From Paenibacillus amylolyticus (GTDB lineage Bacteria; Bacillota; Bacilli; Paenibacillales; Paenibacillaceae): DNA of 64,000 bases. Location of the stretch: contig NZ_RIAS01000010.1 of the NCBI RefSeq assembly GCF_003719335.1, forward strand, positions 62,001 through 126,000, written 5' to 3'. The notes under the pieces were generated by a model, which was not told where the DNA came from, made no database searches, and was given only the letters and a program-made list of their open reading frames with translations. Each line of letters starts with the position of its first letter. Within the stretch, counting starts at the first letter, position 1. The translations under genes and the position numbers were made by a program. Shown in pieces: positions 55,075 through 64,000 of the stretch.

Positions 55075-55112
55075 CTTCAAGCACATAGCTGATCTCAGTT
55101 ATGTGCTTGAAG
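55075..55112 (+). terminator. Strong hairpin between lanA and lanM (attenuator or RNA stabiliser)
   Basis: CTTCAAGCACATAGCTGA (55075-55092) and TCAGTTATGTGCTTGAAG (55095-55112) can form an almost perfect 18-pair stem (real loop slightly larger than the two-base gap). No T-run follows, so partial read-through into lanM is expected; this sets a high precursor-to-enzyme ratio in many lantibiotic operons. Confidence 0.65.
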
Positions 55113-55167
55113 TATTTATATGGCGTTTTCCTGTTTACAACCATTGATTAGAAAGGGAGAGAAAACG

Positions 55168-58100
55168 ATGAGCATACAGGAGCAGTTGAATAACTCCCGC
55201 TGGGGTGATGCTTTATATTTGACAGAGAAATACAAGCAGTTTGAACCTGGAGTTGCTGCCGAGCCTTCCGCTCATGGAGCCGCACTATCCTCAAACGATG
55301 TAAGAATGAAGTTGTGGCTGGATCAGTTCTTTCAGGATCAAGAGCAATTAGCGGATCGATTCCAGGCTGAATCTATGGAAATGAATAAGGTGAATAGTCT
55401 ATTTCAAACTCCAGGTTTCCAGTACGCGTTTACAGATATGGGCTGGCATCAGGAGCTTCGGAAAACGTTTCTTGAGAATGAGCATGAGGATATTACATAT
55501 TTCATCGAGGGCAATACAGAGGAAATCCCTTTTTTTGAATTTTCACAACCTTTTCTGCAACGATCTATTCAGATCATGACAGAAGGTCTGTCAGAAGGAT
55601 ATGAGTGGCTGGATCGGCGCCGTGTCATCGGGCTTGTACTGAAGACTGTCTCGGATAAAGTGTTTCACTTGTCTGCGAAGACACTCATCTATGAACTAAA
55701 TAAAGCTAGACTGCAGGAGGAATTGATAGGTGAAGATTCCCGGCAGAGGTATTTGCATTTTGTAAGCGAGAAAATTCAGTCCAGAGAACAAATTCTCAAT
55801 CTGTTACTGGAATATCCGGTTCTTGCCCGAGGCATTGCCGAGCACACGTTGCGGATCAATCAGAATATGATTCGGGTTCTGGAGCGATTGACGGCCGACC
55901 GTCATGAACTGGAATCTTTGTTTGATTTTACACTGGACAGGCTGGAGGATATCGTATTTCTGGGAGATTCCCATAATGGCGGAGCCAGCGTGCTGCGGTT
56001 GAAATTTACCGGGGACGTTAATGTCATGTACAAGCCGAGAGACATGGCAATTGATACTGCATTTGCTGGTATACTACAGTGGTTTAATGAACAGGAGATT
56101 GGATTGCCTTTCCGGATTACCAAAACGCTGGACCGTTCCGAGTATGGCTGGCAGCAATATATTTCTTACGAGGAAGTAACCCTTCACGAAGAGGCAGAAC
56201 GCTTTTTTGAGAGACAGGGACAATATTTAGCGATTCTATATGCATTAAACGCAACGGATATGCACATGGAAAATATCGTTGCCCAAGGAGAGCATCCGTT
56301 CTTCGTTGATCTGGAGTCTTTGCTGCACAATCAACCCTTCAAGTATATGGATGAGAAGGAGCAATATACGGCACTGGAGAAGACCCTTTCGATATTGAAT
56401 GATTCCGTATTAAAAACAAGCATGCTCCCTACGCTGGACTCCAACGCCTTGTATCATAGCGATCTGAGCGGGCTTGCCGGAGATGTGGAACAGATTCTCA
56501 ATACCTACGAGGTTCACGATAAAAACACAGATATGATGAGGATCAAACGAAGCAAGATTGCTGTAAGTCGGTTCAGTCACCTGCCTTCTTACAATCAATC
56601 GCCGATACAACCCGAACGCCATATTCATCGTTTGAAAGAAGGGTTTTATCGCACTTATCGTTCCATCATGGAGCAAAAAGACCGTTTCATCATGGCGGTA
56701 CGCCACCATTTTCATGGATGTGCTGTGCGGACGATCGTTCGGCCGACGGTGACCTATTTTACATTAATCGAAGCCAGCTCCCATCCTAAATATTTACGCA
56801 ATGGGCTGGACAAAAGTCTGCTGTTTGACATGATGTGGGCCATCGTCCGGCAGGATCGTAACCGTGAGAAACTGGTCAGCTATGAATGCCATGATCTGTT
56901 GCACGGAGATGTACCTATGTTCAAAACGTTGATTGGTGAGAAGGTGCTGTTTCATCATTCGGATAATGAAGCCATTGAAGGTGTATATGACTCGGATATC
57001 TTGACCCAGACGGAGACGAAGGTTCGGGCCATGAATGAAGATGATATGGATATGCAGTGGGAATTTACGGAACGCACACTGCAAACGAAGTATGTACTGG
57101 AGCGCTCATTCGCTATGGAGAAGAGTACAGAGCGTGTAAGGCCAGAGGCGTTGAATGGGCATCCAATCTCCACGACCCGAGCCGATTATTTACGTGAAGC
57201 CGTAAGAATTGGTGATTATATTAAGGATATCGCTATTACGGGAGATGAGGGTAGCACCGTATCCTGGATCAGCATGGGCATGGACGCGGACGAGAAACTA
57301 ATCTATAAATCCTCCGAACTTGGTTTATACAATGGGGTCACTGGCATCGCCTATTTCTATCTTTATCTGGGTCAAGAGACGGGTGACGGGAAGTATACGG
57401 AGATGGTCGATTTGTGTATCCAGACAGCTTGGGAGATGATTCGCAAAAACATGGACAGAAATATCTCGCTGTTTACAGGTTACGGATCACTTCTCTATTT
57501 GTTGGTGCATAAAGCGAAGGTATCCTCCGAACAGGATGTTCATCCGGAACTGCTTGAACTGCTGGATATACTGGATGAGATGATTGAGGAAGATGAGCGG
57601 CTGGATGTCATCTCAGGTTGTGCAGGCACATTGATGGCATGTGTGGATCTGTATACGATGTTCCATCTGCCTAAAGCACTGGATACAGCTACACGATGCG
57701 CAGATCGGCTACTTGAGCTGGCTCAGCCGATGGAACAAGGCATGGCGTGGGTGACATCGGCGATCAATAAAGTGCCCCTTAGCGGCATTGCACATGGAAA
57801 CGCAGGCATATGTCTGAGTCTTGCCCGCCTGTACCGTGTTACAGGTCACCAACCTTATTTTGAAGCTTGTTTGGAAGGAATTAAATATGAGGAATCGATC
57901 TACAGTTACGAGGTGAATAACTGGAAGGATCTCCGGTTCACGGATGGCAATATGTCGGAAGAACATTATGTCATGTATTGGTGTAACGGTGCACCTGGTT
58001 TGGGCATTGCCCGCGTAGGAACAGCACAGGAGTTAAGCTTCCGTGGGCCTATAGAGGCCCTGGAAAAAGACATTCGCCGAGCGGTGAGCAAGACCATGGA

Positions 58101-58512
58101 AGATGGTTTTACAGAAGTCAGTTATTCACTATGTCACGGAGATATGGGGAATTTGGAGCTGATCTTGCTCGCAGCCGACTATTGGCAGGATGAAGCGTTG
58201 GAAGCATACGCTTATCAAATGGCTGATTATATCATGACCAAGGTTAGACAGGATAACGGTCACTGGAGATGCGGCATTCCGAGTCGCCAACAAATACCAG
58301 GACTTATGCTGGGGCTGGCCGGAATCGGATACCAATTACTGCGGCTGTATAATCGGACACTGCCTTCTGTGCTTATGATGGAAGGGCCAGTAAGCCATGA
58401 ACCGAAGGATGTAAAGCAGGTCACGCAGCAAGATAGGGTAGAGATGGCTTTTACCAGACAGCAGGGGTATACGGCAGAGCCGTCATCTGAACCGGGACAG
58501 TCTTATGCCTAA
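55168..58512 (+). CDS. LanM lanthionine synthetase (dehydratase-cyclase)
   Basis: The start is the ATG at 55168 behind AAAGGGAG; 1114 residues, a usual LanM length. The N-terminal DUF4135 dehydratase region has SHNGGASVLRLKFTG, VMYKPRDMAIDTAFA and DMHMENIVAQGEHPFFVDLE, which phosphorylates and eliminates Ser/Thr. The C-terminal LanC-like cyclase has YWCNGAPGLGIARV (about residue 936) and LCHGDMGNLELIL (about 987), giving the Cys, Cys and His zinc ligands. WCNG replaces the commoner WCHG. It would install the (methyl)lanthionine rings in the precursor at 54877. It overlaps lanT by eight bases. Confidence 0.95.
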   Translation: MSIQEQLNNSRWGDALYLTEKYKQFEPGVAAEPSAHGAALSSNDVRMKLWLDQFFQDQEQLADRFQAESMEMNKVNSLFQTPGFQYAFTDMGWHQELRKTFLENEHEDITYFIEGNTEEIPFFEFSQPFLQRSIQIMTEGLSEGYEWLDRRRVIGLVLKTVSDKVFHLSAKTLIYELNKARLQEELIGEDSRQRYLHFVSEKIQSREQILNLLLEYPVLARGIAEHTLRINQNMIRVLERLTADRHELESLFDFTLDRLEDIVFLGDSHNGGASVLRLKFTGDVNVMYKPRDMAIDTAFAGILQWFNEQEIGLPFRITKTLDRSEYGWQQYISYEEVTLHEEAERFFERQGQYLAILYALNATDMHMENIVAQGEHPFFVDLESLLHNQPFKYMDEKEQYTALEKTLSILNDSVLKTSMLPTLDSNALYHSDLSGLAGDVEQILNTYEVHDKNTDMMRIKRSKIAVSRFSHLPSYNQSPIQPERHIHRLKEGFYRTYRSIMEQKDRFIMAVRHHFHGCAVRTIVRPTVTYFTLIEASSHPKYLRNGLDKSLLFDMMWAIVRQDRNREKLVSYECHDLLHGDVPMFKTLIGEKVLFHHSDNEAIEGVYDSDILTQTETKVRAMNEDDMDMQWEFTERTLQTKYVLERSFAMEKSTERVRPEALNGHPISTTRADYLREAVRIGDYIKDIAITGDEGSTVSWISMGMDADEKLIYKSSELGLYNGVTGIAYFYLYLGQETGDGKYTEMVDLCIQTAWEMIRKNMDRNISLFTGYGSLLYLLVHKAKVSSEQDVHPELLELLDILDEMIEEDERLDVISGCAGTLMACVDLYTMFHLPKALDTATRCADRLLELAQPMEQGMAWVTSAINKVPLSGIAHGNAGICLSLARLYRVTGHQPYFEACLEGIKYEESIYSYEVNNWKDLRFTDGNMSEEHYVMYWCNGAPGLGIARVGTAQELSFRGPIEALEKDIRRAVSKTMEDGFTEVSYSLCHGDMGNLELILLAADYWQDEALEAYAYQMADYIMTKVRQDNGHWRCGIPSRQQIPGLMLGLAGIGYQLLRLYNRTLPSVLMMEGPVSHEPKDVKQVTQQDRVEMAFTRQQGYTAEPSSEPGQSYA

Positions 58513-60727
58513 ACGTTCCGTATTTAGCCGTCTGCGTGGCAAGACACAGCGAAAAGTTCCTGTTAAATTGCAGATGAATCAATATGACTGCGGGCCCAGC
58601 TGCTTGCACATGTTGCTTGCGTACTACGGCTATGAAGCCGATTTTACCGATCTGAAGGAACGGTTTGCCATGCTGGGGAGCGGTCGTGACGGAAGCTCCA
58701 TGTTGAAAATGAAGGAGGTAGCCGAAACCTATCATCTGAAAGGTGTAGCCAAAAAGGCACCTGTGCCTTCGCTCAGCAATGAGTTCTTGCCAGTCATCTG
58801 TTTTTGGGAGCAGCGACATTTTATTGTGCTTGAGGAGATTAAGGCTGGCAAGTTATATACCATTGTTGATCCTGCCATGGGAAGAATCACCATCACTAAA
58901 CAGGAGTTCGAAGAGAAATATTCAGGTATTTTTCTGCTGGTATACCCGGATGAGTCGTTTGTCCCTTTTTCAGATAAAAAGATGAGTAAAGTAGCGTATT
59001 TCAAAGATTTGATTCGCAGCAACAAAAAGTATTTTGTGTGGGCCGTACTGCTTGCTTTGGGATTACAGCTTGTATCGGTGCTTTTTCCGTTCCTGATGCA
59101 GGTTTCGATTGATGCGGTAACGGGCAATGAGGGATACTCCATTTTTCCCGTGCTGATCACCAGTGTGGCCTTATTAACCTTGTTTCAGATCGGTTTTGGA
59201 TACGTGAAGGATATGTGTATCGTGCGTCTTCAGGAAGTGCTGGATTCGCAGTTAACCACCAATTTTGTGTCCCACATGTTGAAGCTCCCGTATCAATATT
59301 TTGAGATTCGCTCTCGCGGAGATCTGATGATGCGAATCAACAGCAATGTTACCATCCGGGAAATTTTGTCGCAAAAAATGATTTCCACGTTCATCAATTT
59401 ATTTTTAATCGTGGTGACGTTTACCTACATTGTCATTCAATCACGCATTATTGCGTTCACGTTGCTAGGTATAGGAATAACACAGGTTCTTATTTTTGTA
59501 TACACGCGCAGCAGGTTCAAAAAACTGACGCAAACTCAGATTGTAGCTCAGAGCTTGGCAGGATCTTTTATGACCGAAGTGTTGGAAGGAATTTCAACGA
59601 TTAAATCGCTGGGTATCGAGCAGCGCACGGAAGAAAAATGGCGGGAGTTATTCAAACGCCAGCTTGCCACGGTGAAGGAAAAGGCTATTTTTCAAACTCG
59701 AGTTAACACGATAACAAACACGTTGAATTTTATGACACCGATGCTCATTTTGCTCGTGGGTTTGTACCAGATTATGCAGGGCAATATGACGTTAGGTATG
59801 CTTGTTTCATTCCAGTCTCTGGCTGCACTGTTTCTGGGGCCGCTTAATTCACTTGCCTTGATGCTGAACGAGTTCGTGATGGCGGATGCGTTGCTGGATC
59901 GGATTTATGATGTGATTTTGGCAGAAAAGGGTCGGTCTTTTCAGAAGAAATCAACGGAGATGGTGCATGTTGCCGAGCTTCAGGGTGATATCACGATTGA
60001 CCATGTGAGCTTCAAATATACGGAATACAGTAATCCTGTACTAAATGGCATCAGCATGACCATTAAAGCGGGACAGAAGGTTGCTCTCGTTGGCAGATCA
60101 GGCTCAGGTAAAAGTACTCTCGCTAAATTGCTAGTGGGGTTGTACACCCCTACACATGGAAATATTTATTTCGATGGCATCCATGCGGAGGAATTAGATC
60201 CTCAACATATTCGTGATCAAGTTAGCATTGTTCTTCAGGATAACTTCGTGTTTAATAATACCGTTTACGATAACATCAAGCTGCATGCGGAAGAAGCAAC
60301 TGCAGAAGAGGTGATGTTTGCTGCAAAACTTGCCGATATTCATTCAGATATCGAGCGCATGCCGATGAAATATAACACGCTGATTTCGGAGGCAGGCTCT
60401 AATCTGTCCGGGGGACAGAAACAACGGGTAGCTCTTGCGCGGGCGCTCGTGAGCAGGCCCAAAATTCTGCTTTTGGATGAGGCAACCAGTGCACTGGATA
60501 CGTTAACGGAATCTACGATTGCCGGGAACCTAAGCATGTTGAAATGTACTCAAATTATTATTGCTCACAGGCTGAGCACAATTCGAAATGCGGACACGAT
60601 CTATGTGCTGGATCAAGGAGAACTTGTCGATGCCGGAACACATGAAGAACTGGTTGCAAGGTGTGATGCGTATCAGAGACTCGTAGGTGAGCAGCTGAAT
60701 GAGGCCCAGCTCAGACAATATGGATAG
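58505..60727 (+). CDS. LanT: C39 peptidase-containing bacteriocin ABC exporter
   Basis: A 740-residue protein from ATG 58505, overlapping the lanM end. Residues about 20-150 form the C39 peptidase: MNQYDCGPSCLHMLL (catalytic Cys about residue 28), QRHFIVLEEI (His) and TIVDPAMGRI (Asp). The transmembrane domain spans about 165-450, and the ATPase shows [48 protein letters not shown] and ILLLDEATSALD. It should cut the modified precursor after the GA site and export the product. Further removal of LAAIED would need another protease. Confidence 0.95.
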   Translation: MPKRSVFSRLRGKTQRKVPVKLQMNQYDCGPSCLHMLLAYYGYEADFTDLKERFAMLGSGRDGSSMLKMKEVAETYHLKGVAKKAPVPSLSNEFLPVICFWEQRHFIVLEEIKAGKLYTIVDPAMGRITITKQEFEEKYSGIFLLVYPDESFVPFSDKKMSKVAYFKDLIRSNKKYFVWAVLLALGLQLVSVLFPFLMQVSIDAVTGNEGYSIFPVLITSVALLTLFQIGFGYVKDMCIVRLQEVLDSQLTTNFVSHMLKLPYQYFEIRSRGDLMMRINSNVTIREILSQKMISTFINLFLIVVTFTYIVIQSRIIAFTLLGIGITQVLIFVYTRSRFKKLTQTQIVAQSLAGSFMTEVLEGISTIKSLGIEQRTEEKWRELFKRQLATVKEKAIFQTRVNTITNTLNFMTPMLILLVGLYQIMQGNMTLGMLVSFQSLAALFLGPLNSLALMLNEFVMADALLDRIYDVILAEKGRSFQKKSTEMVHVAELQGDITIDHVSFKYTEYSNPVLNGISMTIKAGQKVALVGRSGSGKSTLAKLLVGLYTPTHGNIYFDGIHAEELDPQHIRDQVSIVLQDNFVFNNTVYDNIKLHAEEATAEEVMFAAKLADIHSDIERMPMKYNTLISEAGSNLSGGQKQRVALARALVSRPKILLLDEATSALDTLTESTIAGNLSMLKCTQIIIAHRLSTIRNADTIYVLDQGELVDAGTHEELVARCDAYQRLVGEQLNEAQLRQYG

Positions 60728-61074
60728 AGCATGTTATTTATGAGGATGGCACTGCTTCGCTGGGCCTGGATAAGAGGTGTGTCACGTATAATCAAGCTTT
60801 CTTTTTGACACCAGCCGGTGTTCGGAAGAAAGTTTTTTTGCTTTTTATAAGGAAAAGTTAGGGCCTAATTGGTACAACAGTCTTAGGATCGGGTAATATA
60901 CACCCAAATATAGGCATGAATCAACTAGGAGAAAAGTTTCAGGAAAACGCTCCTGTGAGCGGATGTGTCTTATGTTGATTTTGTACTATGATGCATGTAA
61001 CAGGTGAAGGGGGCGCTCTTTACTTACAAAGGTTTGAGCCAAAAGGGGGAATTGCTATTCCGCGCACGAAATGG
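60728..61074. other. Intergenic stretch after lanT
   Basis: No supported gene. A short ACACC/GGTGT hairpin (about 60809-60823) could be a weak terminator. The frame of the next gene is open from 60988, but its first 29 codons look unlike a signal peptide and have no ribosome site. Confidence 0.4.
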
Positions 61075-61416
61075 ATGAGAAGTTTATTTGCACTGATGAT
61101 GGTGTTCACTATATTGCTGGGAGGGTGTCAGAAGATGACGGAGAGTGAGAAACAGGCGTTGTACCAGGAGGCTGAGAAGGTTGTGGTGCAGCACTTCAAA
61201 GAAAAGTTTGAACTGGATGTGGTCGTGACGAGCAAGGAACTGCTGCCAGAGATGGCGATGTCGCAGATCGGACTGAAAGGGCATGTGAAGGATCATGAGG
61301 ATCAGAGCTTTGGCATATCGTACGATTACAAGAAAAAAATCACTAAAAATCTCGTGATTAGTCCCGAGCTCGAGGAAGTCATTAAGGCTAAAGGACATGA
61401 TCCATACGCTAAATAA
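61075..61416 (+). CDS. Small lipoprotein, DUF1433-like (possible immunity protein)
   Basis: The start chosen is the ATG at 61075, because it gives a proper lipoprotein signal (MRSLFALMMVFTILLGGC, lipobox LGGC); no strong ribosome site is visible and ATG 60988 is the alternative. The mature part of about 95 residues (ALYQEAEKVVVQHFKEKFEL then DVVVTSKELLPE, with HEDQSFGISYDYKKKITKNL) resembles, from memory, the DUF1433 lipoproteins. In S. aureus such a lipoprotein (TilA) protects against the type VII secreted lipase TslA. Here the next gene is a lipase of matching architecture, 17 bases downstream. Confidence 0.6.
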   Translation: MRSLFALMMVFTILLGGCQKMTESEKQALYQEAEKVVVQHFKEKFELDVVVTSKELLPEMAMSQIGLKGHVKDHEDQSFGISYDYKKKITKNLVISPELEEVIKAKGHDPYAK

Positions 61417-61433
61417 AAGGGGAGGTGCAGTGA

Positions 61434-62771
61434 TTGAGTAACGGCAGGAACATCGATGATGAAACGTACAAAACCTTATCGGAGTTAGCCTATCAGGATC
61501 AAAAGGCAGGTGACCGTCTAACGGAGCTTCCCGGCTGGCAAGTGCTGGAGGGCACAGAGAGCAATAAATTTTCCGGCTTCGACGCCGTGACATTCTATAA
61601 TCCCGAGACCAAGGAGGCGGTCATTGCCTACCGAGGAACCGAGGGAAGTGCATCTCTGGATCGCTCGGTGCCCGATTTCGTGATGGATGCACGCATCGGA
61701 GGCGGAGAATTGATCCGCAAAGGGCAACAAGACACGGCACAATTTGTAGACAACCTGACACCGGATTGGCTGGACAGAGGCGTTCAGAATATCAAAGATT
61801 CCACAGGTATTTCCAAAGTGGAGAACTGGGCTGGCGACCGGGTAAGAGATGTAGAAAACTGGACGGGCGATCGCGTAAAGGATATTGAAAAGACCTATTC
61901 GCCTACGGGCTGGGCTAACCAGATGTATCAGTCGGAAGATTATGCGAACCATATGAAAGAAAAGTATGGCGATCTGAATTTCTCTCTGACAGGACATTCT
62001 CTTGGAGGTGGGGATGCACAATATGCTTCCGCTTATACAGGTCTTCCTGCGGTTACATTCAGTGCACCTTCAGTGATGGGCAACTTGACTCCTGAGATGC
62101 GTCGACGGGTTGAGGCCGGTGAGTTGGATGGGCAAGTGACGAACTATGCGAGTCCGGGTGATCTGGTCGCTAGCGGAACGTTAGGCGGATATGATCGTCA
62201 TGTAGGTTCTACGTATTATATTGATTCGAATTACGCAGATGCCAATAATGGTGTAAGTCTGATTGATAAAATTAAGAATACATTTGGCGGAGAAAACTAC
62301 CACAGCCTGGATCAGTATGACTTCAAGAATGGTTATATTTCCAACGAATTGTATGATCCGATCACGGGTGAGCGGGTTCGTTATTCGCCAAGACTTATGG
62401 AGAATCTGGGGCCACTTAGCAAAGCGGTAGGTCCGATGGGACTGAGAGGCGGTGCAGGCAGAGGCGCGGCCGCAGCACTGGGATCGGGTCTAATCCAGGT
62501 TACCCCGGAAGAGCTGAAAAGTGTGGCTTCTCGCTGGAAACAAAATGCCCAGCAATGCAATGCCGAGCTGAATCAGGTGCGGACACGTATGGCTCAATAT
62601 TTACATTCAAGCCGCAGTCGCAGACTGGAGCCTATTGTGACCCACTTGGATGCATCCATCCAGGAGCTGAGCACGTGGCATATGAAGCATACGAGTCAGT
62701 TCCTGAACTTTATTGAGGAAAAGGCAGAGGCTTTCCGGCAAGCGGATGAGAGTCCGGTACATTTTAACTAG
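61434..62771 (+). CDS. Lipase with C-terminal helical targeting domain (TslA-like T7SS effector)
   Basis: A TTG start at 61434 sits behind GGGGAGGTG; 445 residues. The N-terminal part is a class 3-type lipase: AVIAYRGTEGS, nucleophile elbow LTGHSLGGGDAQYASAYTG (Ser about residue 190), Asp in NYASPGDLV, and a candidate His in DRHVG or NYHS. A duplicated VENW-GDRV-D motif lies near residues 135-150. The last 95 residues (VTPEELKSVASRWKQNAQQC ...) are a helical WXG100-like hairpin. Catalytic domain first and targeting domain last is the reverse of LXG toxins and is as I recall for TslA of S. aureus. There is no signal peptide, consistent with type VII export. Confidence 0.72.
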   Translation: MSNGRNIDDETYKTLSELAYQDQKAGDRLTELPGWQVLEGTESNKFSGFDAVTFYNPETKEAVIAYRGTEGSASLDRSVPDFVMDARIGGGELIRKGQQDTAQFVDNLTPDWLDRGVQNIKDSTGISKVENWAGDRVRDVENWTGDRVKDIEKTYSPTGWANQMYQSEDYANHMKEKYGDLNFSLTGHSLGGGDAQYASAYTGLPAVTFSAPSVMGNLTPEMRRRVEAGELDGQVTNYASPGDLVASGTLGGYDRHVGSTYYIDSNYADANNGVSLIDKIKNTFGGENYHSLDQYDFKNGYISNELYDPITGERVRYSPRLMENLGPLSKAVGPMGLRGGAGRGAAAALGSGLIQVTPEELKSVASRWKQNAQQCNAELNQVRTRMAQYLHSSRSRRLEPIVTHLDASIQELSTWHMKHTSQFLNFIEEKAEAFRQADESPVHFN

Positions 62772-62846
62772 TTTTAAATGGCAGGCTGGAGAGATAGCAA
62801 TGAGCATTCAAGGTGAGAACGTGCACTGAGGGGGAGGGAACCACGG

Positions 62847-63119
62847 ATGAGCGGACAATTGCTGGTGGAATTGAATGACCTGCGGATTGCGGAAAAAGAG
62901 CTGTCACAGCTACTGGTTCGCATGCAAGCGGATGAGCAGGAGGCAAGAGCGCTGTACAGCCGTCTGAACGATTGGAAAGGGCAATCTGCGGATCATACGA
63001 GGCAACAGATTGAAGAGTTTTTCGCAGGTCTCGCCAAGCGTATCCAATCCATCGAAATGCAGAAAAAAAGTCTGATCCAGTACATTGAATTTATGATTCA
63101 AACGGATCAGCAACGTTAA
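62847..63119 (+). CDS. Small helical WxG protein (probable T7SS partner)
   Basis: A 90-residue protein from ATG 62847 behind GGGGGAGGG. It is predicted almost wholly helical, with a helix-turn-helix hairpin centred on NDWKGQSADHTRQQIEEFF; the WKG matches the W-x-G turn of WXG100 proteins. It follows the lipase by 75 bases, so it may bind the helical C-terminal domain of the lipase for export, as the small Lap/TlaA proteins do. No secretion machinery (EssC, EsxA) is present in the window. Confidence 0.65.
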   Translation: MSGQLLVELNDLRIAEKELSQLLVRMQADEQEARALYSRLNDWKGQSADHTRQQIEEFFAGLAKRIQSIEMQKKSLIQYIEFMIQTDQQR

Positions 63120-63202
63120 AAAGCAGCTGTGTGCCATATGCGGATGGCACATGTAGTATGTAAGGCAAGTCATCTGAATTCTGAATATGCGTTAACCAAA
63201 AA

Positions 63203-63252
63203 AAAGGAGTTTGCAGCAAAACGGGGTTATCCCGTTTGCTGTAAACTCCTTT
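63203..63252. terminator. Strong bidirectional terminator
   Basis: AAAGGAGTTTGCAGCAAAACGG pairs with CCGTTTGCTGTAAACTCCTTT, one of the longest stems in the window, with A/T runs giving a U-tract for the minus-strand YcnI-like gene. Confidence 0.85.
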
Positions 63253-63306
63253 GTGCATCTTATTACAATATTCTCTTCGGGTGACCCCGGGTAAGAGAAC
63301 TGCGAA

Positions 63307-64000
63307 TTAACGCTTTTTGCGGCGAGTGGCTAGTGCGATGCCCAGGAAGGACATGATCAGAGCCAGGATCGATACGATTAACGTTGCTTGTTGCAGCTTC
63401 AACGTACCTGCATCGGAATCCGTGTTATTCGGTTGACCAGTTACTGTATCGGAGAGCGCATCGCCGAGAGTAGTGTCATCATTTCCTTTTTTGCCATCAG
63501 TCGCAGTGTCAGAAGCTTTGTCACCTGTCGCGGTGCCAGCAGTACCTGCACTGTCATGCCCATTACTTGTGCCACCTGCTGCGGCATTGCCAGTAGTTGC
63601 AGGATCTTCGCTGATGGTTGTAATGCTGTGAGGCGAGTTCGCCCCCGGCTGGCCTGTCCACTCGACAATGCTGCCATCACTGTAATATTGGAAGGCATCC
63701 CATGCCACTTCTGTTTCTGTCTTTGGGTTTTGTGCAACAAAGTTAAACTGTTGGAACTGTCCAGCCAGAATCCCTTGGTTATCTCCATCAATCTCCCAAG
63801 TGATCGAGGTTACTTCTTTAGAATCGTTTTTCTCGGTTGTGATCTTCCACCCAGCCAGCGGCTGATATTGCTTAAATGCAACACCCTCGGGAATTTTGAG
63901 TGTAATTTTAGTTGTTGGCAGCTCTTTCTCGGACGGTACTTTAATCGTATACGTCTGCCATGCACTAGTTTGTGCAACGGACGGATTTACTGTGACGTGA
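63307..64000 (-). CDS. ycnI: YcnI-like protein (DUF1775), 5' end outside window
   Basis: The minus-strand frame is open from the window edge to the stop at 63307, about 231 codons. The visible start (HVTVNPSVAQTSAWQTYTIK) and IPEGVAFKQYQPLAGWKI, with FNFVAQNP and WDAFQYYSDGSIVEWTG, match the YcnI/DUF1775 domain, an extracytoplasmic copper-linked beta-sandwich. A low-complexity Gly/Ala/Thr/Asp linker follows, then one membrane anchor (LIVSILALIMSFLGIALATR) and a basic tail RRKKR. The signal peptide and the usual N-terminal copper-binding His would lie outside the window; the first visible residue is His. A copper transporter gene ycnJ often neighbours it, but is not visible here. Confidence 0.85.
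   Translation of the reverse strand, partial: HVTVNPSVAQTSAWQTYTIKVPSEKELPTTKITLKIPEGVAFKQYQPLAGWKITTEKNDSKEVTSITWEIDGDNQGILAGQFQQFNFVAQNPKTETEVAWDAFQYYSDGSIVEWTGQPGANSPHSITTISEDPATTGNAAAGGTSNGHDSAGTAGTATGDKASDTATDGKKGNDDTTLGDALSDTVTGQPNNTDSDAGTLKLQQATLIVSILALIMSFLGIALATRRKKR

Noticed and set aside
62800-62829. Nine-codon frame MSIQGENVH between lipase and WxG gene
   Set aside because: No clear ribosome site and too short to support.

Overview
The window looks like a chromosomal segment of a spore-forming, low-to-mid G+C Firmicute, most probably Paenibacillus or a close relative. The basis is two Spo0E-like phosphatases, a YesM/YesN sensor-regulator pair next to a sugar ABC importer, a B. 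subtilis-like glnQHMP order, frequent TTG/GTG starts behind strong AGGAGG-type ribosome sites, and a tandem array of HTH-TPR receptors like the Alo (AimR-like) receptors of Paenibacillus polymyxa. No rRNA, tRNA, CRISPR array or intact insertion sequence was seen.

Layout. 1-4412: an ATP-grasp enzyme (cut by the window edge) diverges from a BacA-like gene and a DUF2000 gene, followed by an MFS exporter with a divergent TetR regulator. 4413-12115: an A+T-rich accessory island with three RRNPP/Alo-type receptors, one hidden 43-codon secreted peptide gene, a collapsed fourth receptor, two Spo0E-like genes, an unknown secreted protein and a decayed type I toxin locus. 12418-21005: YesM/YesN, sugar-binding lipoprotein, TIM-barrel protein, two permeases and an FAD oxidoreductase. 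21155-21398: a symmetrical intergenic repeat. 21583-25220: glnQHMP-type amino-acid importer on the minus strand. 25646-30032: GH28 pectinase, AraC regulator, cupin, aldo/keto reductase.

30227-47869 is a second A+T-rich island: a one-module polyketide synthase (KS-AT-DH-KR-ACP), a two-module NRPS (C-A-PCP-Cy-A-PCP), a stand-alone thioesterase, an RND exporter, a 2TM protein and an SDR-like protein. The adenylation pocket residues I read suggest ornithine/diaminobutyrate, then cysteine cyclised to thiazoline. The predicted product is therefore an enoyl-Orn/Dab-thiazoline; I know of no described compound with this exact assembly line.

48167-63119: a DUF445 gene, then a complete class II lanthipeptide locus: immunity ABC transporter LanFEG plus a YxeA-like protein (minus strand), two-component LanRK, precursor LanA (lacticin 481/nukacin type with an extra Cys and a hexapeptide between the GA site and the core), LanM and LanT. 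It is followed by a lipoprotein, a lipase with a C-terminal helical domain and a small WxG helical protein. That trio resembles a type VII secreted reverse-architecture lipase toxin with immunity and targeting partners. The window ends inside a YcnI-like gene.

The common theme is competition and communication: peptide quorum sensing, two or three secondary-metabolite or bacteriocin loci, and a contact toxin, set between ordinary sugar and amino-acid uptake operons. All functional statements come from reading motifs by eye; no database search was run.
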